From Cellulosimicrobium protaetiae (lineage in GTDB: Bacteria > Actinomycetota > Actinomycetes > Actinomycetales > Cellulomonadaceae), in contig NZ_CP052757.1 of assembly GCF_009708005.2 (NCBI RefSeq), forward strand, positions 1,550,001 to 1,614,000: a stretch of 64,000 bases of DNA. Reading direction: 5' to 3'. This document shows, in pieces, positions 58,328 to 64,000 of the stretch. A program made the translations under genes and the position numbers. A model generated the notes under the pieces. That model searched no databases. It worked only from the letters and a program-made list of their open reading frames with translations, and was not told where the DNA came from. The first letter of the stretch is position 1, and every line of letters begins with the position of its first letter.

Positions 58328-59536
58328 TCAGGTGGTGCGGAGGGCGTCCTTGAGGCGGACGCGGGCTCCGGTACGCAGGACCGCGTTGGAGTAGATCTTC
58401 GCGGCGAGCCACACGAGGACCGGGATGACGACGATCGACAGGCCGAGCGCGAGGAGGGCCTCCCAGGTCTCGGCGCTGCCGAGCGCGATGCGCACGGGCA
58501 TGAGGAGCGGCGAGCACAGGGGGACGTACGACAGCCACACGACGAGCGGGTTGTCCGGGGCCCACGGCGCGACGGACACGCCGACGATGTACGGCACGAC
58601 CATGAGGAACGTGACGGGCGTGGTCACCGCCCCGACGTCCTCCTGGCGCGAGACGAGCGCGCCGAGCCCGGCCATGAGGAGCGCGTAGCTGACGAACCCG
58701 ACGACGAACCAGACGAGTGCCCAGACGGCAGCGGTGCCGAGGTCGATGGTCGACGTGTCGACCAGACCGAGGCCGAGCGCGGTGCCGACGCCCGCGAGCA
58801 CGACGAGCGCGACCTGCCCGAGCCCGACGAGCCCGATGCCGAGCACCTTGCCCGCCATGAGCTGCCAGGGCCGGACGGTCGAGAGCAGGAGCTCGACGAC
58901 GCGGCTCGTCTTCTCCTCGACGACGCCCTGCGCGATGAGCTGCCCGCTGATCATGATGGCCATGAAGAGCAGGATGCCGGTGACGAGGCCGGTGACGTAG
59001 CGGGTCGGGTCGAACTCGCTGGGCTCGCCGATCGTGCGGACGGTCGGCGCGGCCGTCGCGACGTCGCCCGCGACCTGGGCGGGGTCGCCGCCGAGGCTCG
59101 CGACGGCGTCGGACAGCGCGGTCTGCTGGGCGAGGGTCGTGAAGACCGCCGTGAGACCGGGGGAGAGCTCGGTGTCCACGACGACGGTGGGGGCGTCGGC
59201 CGTCCCGGTGACGAGAGCGTCGAGATCCCCGTCCTGTACCTGGGCCTCGCCTGCGGCGTCGTCCGCGACGTCGACCGTCTCGACCTCGGTCCCGAGCGTG
59301 CTGCCCGTGGTCTCGATCGACTCCGCGAGGGCCGACGTCTCGGGCGTGACGCCCACGCGCTCGGCGGTCGGGCCGGACGAGCTCGCGGCGTTGAGCACGA
59401 ACCCGCCGAGCACGACGGCGCCGACGAGGATCACCGTCAGCCACACGAACGACTTCGAGCGCAGCCGCGTCATGATCTCGCGGCTCGCGACGAGGCGGAT
59501 GGCGCCCCAGGACGTCAACGAGGTTCCCGTGCTCAT
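58328..59536 (-). CDS. ABC-2 family permease (NatB-like)
   Basis: 402 aa. One N-terminal helix (FVWLTVILVGAVVLGGFVL), a ~150-residue extracytoplasmic domain, then five to six C-terminal helices starting YVTGLVTGILLFMAIMISGQLIAQGVVEEKTSRVVELLLSTVRPWQLMAGKVLGIG, the NatB/YhaP signature. It overlaps the ATPase stop by 4 bp. It probably exports ions or small molecules with that ATPase. A composite repeat element begins right after its stop. Confidence 0.9.
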   Translation of the reverse strand: MSTGTSLTSWGAIRLVASREIMTRLRSKSFVWLTVILVGAVVLGGFVLNAASSSGPTAERVGVTPETSALAESIETTGSTLGTEVETVDVADDAAGEAQVQDGDLDALVTGTADAPTVVVDTELSPGLTAVFTTLAQQTALSDAVASLGGDPAQVAGDVATAAPTVRTIGEPSEFDPTRYVTGLVTGILLFMAIMISGQLIAQGVVEEKTSRVVELLLSTVRPWQLMAGKVLGIGLVGLGQVALVVLAGVGTALGLGLVDTSTIDLGTAAVWALVWFVVGFVSYALLMAGLGALVSRQEDVGAVTTPVTFLMVVPYIVGVSVAPWAPDNPLVVWLSYVPLCSPLLMPVRIALGSAETWEALLALGLSIVVIPVLVWLAAKIYSNAVLRTGARVRLKDALRTT

Positions 59537-60498
59537 GCCCCCACCCCCACGGTCTCGGCGGCCGCGTCGGCAGGCGCATCCTCGGCGCTGACGACGTCGC
59601 GGTACAGCTCGGTGAGCGACGGCCGCACGAGCGAGAACTCGTGCACCGGCCCGGCGGCGAGCGCGGCGCGCAGCACGGCCTGCTCGCGCCCGCTCGTCCC
59701 GTCGATCCCGGTCCCGTCGCCCGGCGTGAGCTCGACGACGCTGCGCGACCCCTCGAGGCGGACGGCCCGCGCGTCGGGCACGGCCCCGATCCAGCTCGCT
59801 CCCGGCGGCCCGTCCACGACCCATCGTTCGGTCTCGGTCCGCCGCAGCTCGTCGATCGTGCCGACCTCGACCATCGCGCCGTCCTTGATGATCCCGACGC
59901 GGTCGCACAGGCGTTCCACGAGGTCGAGCTGGTGCGAGGAGAAGACGACGGGGACGCCCGCGTCCGCGCGGTCGCGCAGGACGCCGCTCATGACGTCGAC
60001 GGCGACCGGGTCGAGCCCGCTGAACGGCTCGTCGAGCACGAGCAGCTCCGGGTCGTGCGTGAGCGCCGCCGCGAGCTGCACGCGCTGCTGGTTGCCGAGC
60101 GAGAGCTTCTGCACCTCGTCGCCGCGGCGGGCGTCGACGCCGAGCGTCTGGGTCCAGCGCTCCATGGCGTCCTTCGCCTCGGTCGCTGACAGGCCGTGGA
60201 GCCGGGCGAGGTAGACGAGCTGCTCGCCGACCTTCATGCGCGGGTAGAGCCCGCGCTCCTCGGGCATGTAGCCGATGCGGCGGCGCGCGGCGAGGTCGAT
60301 CGGCCTGCCGTCCCACCGCACCTCGCCGCCGTCGGCGGCGAGCACGCCGAGGACGATGCGCATCGTCGTGGTCTTGCCGGCCCCGTTGGAGCCGACGAAG
60401 CCGAAGATCTCCCCGGCACGCACGTCGAACGACGTCCCGCGCAGGGCGCGCACGTCGCCGTAGGTCTTGGTGAGCGAGTCGATCTCGAGTGTCGCCAT
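59533..60498 (-). CDS. ABC exporter ATPase (NatA-like)
   Basis: 321 aa. Walker A GSNGAGKTTT, Q-loop YMPEERGLY (the E-E-R-G form typical of NatA/YhaQ), signature LSLGNQQRVQLAAAL, Walker B LVLDEPFSGLD, switch SSHQLD. The C-terminal ~90 residues end SLVRPSLTELYRDVV. The ATG at 60498 is chosen; the in-frame codon at 60510 is a TTG. No good Shine-Dalgarno is visible. Confidence 0.91.
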   Translation of the reverse strand: MATLEIDSLTKTYGDVRALRGTSFDVRAGEIFGFVGSNGAGKTTTMRIVLGVLAADGGEVRWDGRPIDLAARRRIGYMPEERGLYPRMKVGEQLVYLARLHGLSATEAKDAMERWTQTLGVDARRGDEVQKLSLGNQQRVQLAAALTHDPELLVLDEPFSGLDPVAVDVMSGVLRDRADAGVPVVFSSHQLDLVERLCDRVGIIKDGAMVEVGTIDELRRTETERWVVDGPPGASWIGAVPDARAVRLEGSRSVVELTPGDGTGIDGTSGREQAVLRAALAAGPVHEFSLVRPSLTELYRDVVSAEDAPADAAAETVGVGA

Positions 60499-60604
60499 GC
60501 GCCCAGACAACCACGGCCCCGCGCGGGGGGCACGGGACAGATGTCATGTCCTGCCCCTGCGGAGGGCGGGGGCAAGGACCTCCCGACGTCGGGGGCCGGC
60601 GCGG

Positions 60605-61297
60605 TCAGCCCAGGTGCTCGTCGCGCACGGGCGGCAGCGGCGTGCGCGCGGCGCGCACGGTGAGCCGGAGCATCGCCCCGGTCGCCTCGTCGACGGCCGC
60701 GACGTCGTCGCGCCGGACCGCGTCGAGCGCGACCCACAGGAGCTCGCGCGCGATCGCCGCCTCCCGATCGTCGAGCCGGCCGGAGATCGACTCGACCGCG
60801 CTCATCGAGACGAGGACCCGCATGCCCGCGGACGTGGGCGGTGCGACGCGGACGCGCCGGATCTCGACGGCGTCGCGCAGCGCCCTCCGCTCGGCGCGCG
60901 AGAGCCGGGGGCCGGCGACGTGCAGCAGCCCGCGTGCCAGCAGCGCGGCCGCGACGCCGAGCGTCGCCGCGACGACGACGAGGGTCGCGGGCGACTGACC
61001 TTGTGCCGCGCCGACCCCGAGCACCGCGAGCGCGGTCAGCGTGCCCGCGACCAGGCCCAGCCGGACCCCGTCGACCGACGCGTGCCACTCGGCGTGCCGC
61101 CGCACCCGGTCGAGCTCGCGCGGCGTCAGGCCGGGGACCAGCACGTCGGTGCGCTGGACGATGCGACCCGGCGACCCGGCGACGCCGCCCTGGGCGCAGC
61201 GCGCCGTCGTCCAGGTCGAGTATCCCCAGACCGTGGGACGGATCTCGTCCCGGCAGTCGTCGTGCGTGCGGTCGGTGGACCGGTCGTGCCCGTTCAT
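60605..61297 (-). CDS. Hypothetical membrane protein
   Basis: 230 aa. After a polar N-terminus, QRTDVLVPGLTPRELDRVRRHAEW precedes two membrane helices (LGLVAGTLTALAVLGVG and TLVVVAATLGVAAALLARGLL), then a basic cytoplasmic domain containing VSMSAVESISGRLDDREAAIARELLWVALDAV. I do not recognise it. The start is uncertain: ATG 61297 or a further upstream ATG. It lies 106 bp upstream of the NatA gene on the same strand. Confidence 0.65.
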   Translation of the reverse strand: MNGHDRSTDRTHDDCRDEIRPTVWGYSTWTTARCAQGGVAGSPGRIVQRTDVLVPGLTPRELDRVRRHAEWHASVDGVRLGLVAGTLTALAVLGVGAAQGQSPATLVVVAATLGVAAALLARGLLHVAGPRLSRAERRALRDAVEIRRVRVAPPTSAGMRVLVSMSAVESISGRLDDREAAIARELLWVALDAVRRDDVAAVDEATGAMLRLTVRAARTPLPPVRDEHLG

Positions 61298-61324
61298 GAA
61301 GTGCCCCGTCTTCGTCGGTCTGTC

Positions 61325-61347
61325 GTTCCGTCTGGAGAGACCGGAAC
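61325..61347 (-). terminator. Weak hairpin after the TetR gene
   Basis: GTTCCG-T-CT pairs with AGA-C-CGGAAC around GGAG, downstream of the minus-strand TetR stop at 61419. One bulge; no T-run. Confidence 0.35.
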
Positions 61348-61418
61348 GGTCGCGGGTCATGACGCGGGTTCTGGGAAGTTTCCCGGGGCGACCGGTGGAG
61401 GTGCGTGTCGGTCCGCGC

Positions 61419-62066
61419 TCACGAGCCGGGTGTCGTGATGAGGCGAGGTCGCTTCTCCATGTCGGCCAGGCCGTTCCACGCGAGGTTGACGAGGTGGGCC
61501 GCGACCTCGGTCTTCTTCGGCGAGCGCGCGTCGAGCCAGTACTGCCCCGTGAGGGCGACCATGCCGACGAGCATCTGCGCGTAGATCGGCGCGACCTTCG
61601 GGTCGAGCCCGCGCGTGCGGAACTGGTGGGCGAGCAGGTGCTCGACCTGGGTCGCGACGTCGCCGATGAGGCTGGAGAACGTGCCGGTGGCCTGGGCGAC
61701 GGGGGAGTCGCGGACGAGGATGCGGAACCCGTCCTCGGACGCCTCGATGTACGACAGCAGCGCGAGCGCGGTGCGCTCGAGCAGGACCTTGGGGTGCCCG
61801 CCCTCGTCGAGCGCGCCGGAGAGCGCGGCGGTGAGCGCCTGGACCTCGCGGTCGACGACGACGGCGTAGATGCCCTCCTTGCCCCCGAAGTGCTCGTACA
61901 CGACCGGCTTGGACACCTCGGCGCGCGCCGCGATCTCCTCGACGCTCGTCCCGTCGAACCCCTTCTCGGCGAACAGGCCGCGGCTCACCGCGAGCAGCTG
62001 CTCGCGCCGCTGGCTCGCGGTCATGCGGGATCGGGGGGTACGTCTGGACTCGGCCACGAGGACCAT
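61419..62066 (-). CDS. TetR-family regulator
   Basis: 215 aa. HTH: QLLAVSRGLFAEKGFDGTSVEEIAARAEVSKPVVYEHFGGKEGIYAVVVDREV. The ligand-binding half (LLERTALALLSYIEASEDGFRILVRDSP ... MLVGMVALTGQYWLD) is of a type common upstream of glmU in actinobacteria as I recall. Start at ATG 62066; ATG 62069 is immediately before it. Target unknown. Confidence 0.88.
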   Translation of the reverse strand: MVLVAESRRTPRSRMTASQRREQLLAVSRGLFAEKGFDGTSVEEIAARAEVSKPVVYEHFGGKEGIYAVVVDREVQALTAALSGALDEGGHPKVLLERTALALLSYIEASEDGFRILVRDSPVAQATGTFSSLIGDVATQVEHLLAHQFRTRGLDPKVAPIYAQMLVGMVALTGQYWLDARSPKKTEVAAHLVNLAWNGLADMEKRPRLITTPGS

Positions 62067-62257
62067 CATGCCGTGCTGTGCGCGACGGCGTCCGGAGCGT
62101 CCGACGCGCCCGGGTGCGGCCCGGTGCGCCTCGGGTGTGGCGCGGCCCACGCCGCGACCGGGGTGCGGATGGGGCGAGACGGGCGCAGGCGGCGTCGGGC
62201 ACGCAGGCCGACCTGGCAGACTGTTCCAGGACCCACCCCGCACGGCAGCGGGTCCGA

Positions 62258-62329
62258 TCCGCCTTGGTGTAATCGGCAGCACAAGGGTTTTTGGTGCCCT
62301 TGGTCCAGGTTCGAGTCCTGGGGGCGGAG
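62258..62329 (+). tRNA. tRNA-Gln (anticodon TTG)
   Basis: 72-nt cloverleaf. Acceptor TCCGCCT with GGGCGGA (one T-G), D-arm with GGTGTAATCGGCAGCAC, anticodon loop TTTTGGT with TTG at 62291-62293, T-arm CCAGGTTCGAGTCCTGG, discriminator G. CCA is not encoded. It lies 30 bp before glmU, its usual neighbour in actinobacteria. Confidence 0.95.
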
Positions 62330-62359
62330 CTCGTGCCACCGATCCCGAGGGGAACACCC

Positions 62360-64000
62360 ATGGAAGCTCAGCAGGGCACCGACACCACCGTCGCCCCCGC
62401 TGCCGTGATCGTCCTCGCCGCAGGCGAGGGCACGCGGATGAAGTCGTCCACCCCCAAGATGCTCCACACCCTCGCGGGCCGCAGCCTGCTCGGGCACGTG
62501 CTCGTCGCGGCGCGCTCGCTCGACCCGGCGCTGCTCGCCGTCGTCGTGCGGCACGAGCGCGACCGCGTCGCCGAGCACGCGGTCTCGGTCGACCCGGACG
62601 CCGTCGTCGTGGACCAGGACGAGATCCCCGGGACCGGGCGCGCCGTGCAGTGCGCGCTCGTCGCGCTCGACGCGAAGGCCCACGCGCAGGCCCTCGTGGC
62701 CGGGGTGCCCGACGGCGAGGAGGGGCGCGGCCTGGGCGACGGGCTGGAGGGCCCGGTGGTCGTCACGGCGGGCGACACCCCGCTGCTCGACGGCGGCACG
62801 CTCGCCCAGCTCCTCGCCGCGCACGTCGCGGACGGCAACGCGGTGACGATGCTGACGACGGAGCTCGAGGACGCGACCGGGTACGGGCGCGTCGTGCGCG
62901 ACGGCGCGGGCGACGTGCAGCGGATCGTCGAGCACAAGGACGCGTCGGCCGACGAGCGTGCGATCCGCGAGATCAACGCGTCGATCTACGTGTTCGACGC
63001 CGCGGTCCTGCGCCGCGGCCTGGGCACGCTCGGTCGCGACAACGCGCAGGGCGAGGTGTACCTCACGGACGTCGTCGCGGCGGCGCGCGCCGAGGGCGGC
63101 TCGGTCCGGGCGCTCGTGTCGGCGGACCCGACGATCGTCGAGGGCGTCAACGACCGCGTGCAGCTCGCGACGCTGCGCGCGGAGCTCAACCGCCGGATCC
63201 TCGAGGACTGGATGCGCGAGGGCGTGACCGTCGTCGACCCGACCTCGACGTGGGTCGACGTCGACGTCGAGCTCGCGCGCGACGTCACCCTGCTCCCGGG
63301 CACGCAGCTCCACGGCGCGACGGTGGTCGCCGAGGGCGCCACCATCGGCCCGGACACGACGCTCACGGACACCGAGGTCGGTGCGGGCGCGACCGTGACC
63401 CGCACGCACGGCTCGCTCGCGGTCCTGGGCGCGGGGACGTCCGTCGGCCCGTTCGCCTACCTGCGCCCCGGCACCGTGCTGGGCGCGCGGGGCAAGATCG
63501 GCACGTTCGTCGAGACGAAGAACGCGGAGATCGGCGAGGGCTCCAAGATCCCGCACCTGTCCTACGTGGGCGACGCGACGATCGGCGAGCACACGAACAT
63601 CGGCGCCGCGTCGGTCACGGTCAACTACGACGGCGTGCACAAGCACCGCACGGTGATCGGCTCGCACGCGCGCACGGGCGCGGACAACATGTTCGTCGCT
63701 CCCGTGAGCGTCGGCGACGGCGCGTACACCGCGGCCGGGTCCGTCATCCGCCGCGACGTGCCCGCGGGTGCGCTCGGTGTGAGCGGTGGCCAGCAGCGCA
63801 ACATCGAGGGCTGGGTCGAGCGCCGTCGCCCGGGCACCGCCGCCGCCGACGCCGCGGCCGCCGCGCGCGCGAACGACCCCGAGGCGCCTCCGCTCGGCGC
63901 GCAGGCGCAGGCACAGCTCGCCGACCAGAACGTCGCCGCGACCGCCGAGCGCCCGACCCCGCCCCCGCCCGGCCCCGAGCTCGAGCACACGCTCGAGGCG
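62360..64000 (+). CDS. glmU: Bifunctional GlmU, UDP-GlcNAc pyrophosphorylase/GlcN-1-P acetyltransferase (partial)
   Basis: 547 codons visible; the 3' end is outside the window. N-terminal pyrophosphorylase: VIVLAAGEGTRMKSSTPKMLHTLAG, IPGTGRAVQ, VTAGDTPLL, TGYGRVVR, EINASIYVF. Left-handed beta-helix acetyltransferase from ~260: GPFAYLRPGTVLG, GTFVETKNAEIGEGSKIPHLSYVGDATIGEHTNIGAASVTVNYDG and AAGSVI. It makes UDP-GlcNAc for peptidoglycan. A Pro/Ala/Gln-rich tail begins near 495 and continues to the edge, longer than in most GlmU. GAGGGGA precedes the ATG. Confidence 0.95.
   Translation, partial: MEAQQGTDTTVAPAAVIVLAAGEGTRMKSSTPKMLHTLAGRSLLGHVLVAARSLDPALLAVVVRHERDRVAEHAVSVDPDAVVVDQDEIPGTGRAVQCALVALDAKAHAQALVAGVPDGEEGRGLGDGLEGPVVVTAGDTPLLDGGTLAQLLAAHVADGNAVTMLTTELEDATGYGRVVRDGAGDVQRIVEHKDASADERAIREINASIYVFDAAVLRRGLGTLGRDNAQGEVYLTDVVAAARAEGGSVRALVSADPTIVEGVNDRVQLATLRAELNRRILEDWMREGVTVVDPTSTWVDVDVELARDVTLLPGTQLHGATVVAEGATIGPDTTLTDTEVGAGATVTRTHGSLAVLGAGTSVGPFAYLRPGTVLGARGKIGTFVETKNAEIGEGSKIPHLSYVGDATIGEHTNIGAASVTVNYDGVHKHRTVIGSHARTGADNMFVAPVSVGDGAYTAAGSVIRRDVPAGALGVSGGQQRNIEGWVERRRPGTAAADAAAAARANDPEAPPLGAQAQAQLADQNVAATAERPTPPPPGPELEHTLEA

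Noticed and set aside
57308-60214. 968-codon plus-strand open frame through composite element C, including heptapeptide repeats
   Set aside because: Runs antisense to MarR and NatAB genes; the heptapeptides only reflect 21-bp DNA repeats that occur in both orientations.

Overview
The window is chromosomal DNA of a very GC-rich Gram-positive actinobacterium. Third codon positions are almost all G or C, GTG and TTG starts are common, and many -10 boxes of the TAGGCT/TACCGT type sit 6-8 bases before a start codon (leaderless genes). The order pmt-rsmI ... metG-tatD-rpfB-rsmA-ispE ... glmU is the same backbone as Rv1002c-Rv1018c of Mycobacterium tuberculosis. The carbohydrate genes (chitobiose phosphorylase, GH20, a GH43-like protein, a CE7 esterase) suggest a polysaccharide-degrading member of the Micrococcales, near Cellulosimicrobium or Cellulomonas. 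That placement is an inference; no rRNA is present.

Layout. 0-1 kb: end of a two-component system. 1-7 kb: folate cycle enzyme, then a GlmU-like/phosphohexomutase fusion with a chitobiose phosphorylase, and a GNAT. 7-14 kb: membrane protein, tRNA-Ala, formylglycine-generating enzyme, DUF4190 protein, surface lipoprotein, and a GH20 hexosaminidase that fits the chitobiose route. 14-17.5 kb: Pmt, RsmI, nicotinamidase. 17.5-22 kb: a lactococcin-972-type bacteriocin cluster (peptide, DUF1430-type membrane protein, ABC ATPase, TetR). The TetR looks like a gamma-butyrolactone receptor, and a matching near-palindrome lies between the -35 and -10 boxes of the bacteriocin promoter. 22-26 kb: AlaC, SDR, holin-like protein, PQQ-type sugar dehydrogenase. 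26-37.5 kb: three DUF348/G5 wall-hydrolase genes interleaved with metG, tatD, a VOC/WYL pair, rsmA and ispE. 38-47.7 kb: a LacI-controlled sugar locus (CE7 esterase, GH43-like secreted protein, LacI, FAD oxidoreductase, ABC importer). 47.8-54.3 kb: ABC-F, a MarR/F420-reductase-like pair, TetR and a DrrAB-type exporter. 54.5-55.8 kb: an intact IS30-family element. 55.9-62 kb: MarR-MFS operon, NatAB-type ABC exporter, TetR. 62.2 kb to end: tRNA-Gln(UUG) and glmU (runs off the edge).

The most unusual structure is intergenic. Two inverted composite elements (37.5-38.1 kb and 57.9-58.3 kb) consist of a forward array of 21-bp repeats, a long perfect hairpin, and a reverse array of the same repeats. 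A half copy adjoins the IS30 element at 55.77 kb. A third hairpin without arrays lies at 27.85 kb: it keeps the same ~46-base loop but has an entirely different, still perfect, 29-bp stem. I do not recognise this as a named family.

How the parts connect. GH20 and chitobiose phosphorylase form a chitin-oligosaccharide route feeding GlcNAc and GlcNAc-1-P, with the fused mutase as the likely next step. The three DUF348/G5 proteins share promoter geometry, and two share a long leader, so they look co-regulated for cell-wall growth or resuscitation. Several regulators lie next to palindromes that could be their operators (LacI, WYL, two MarR, TetR).
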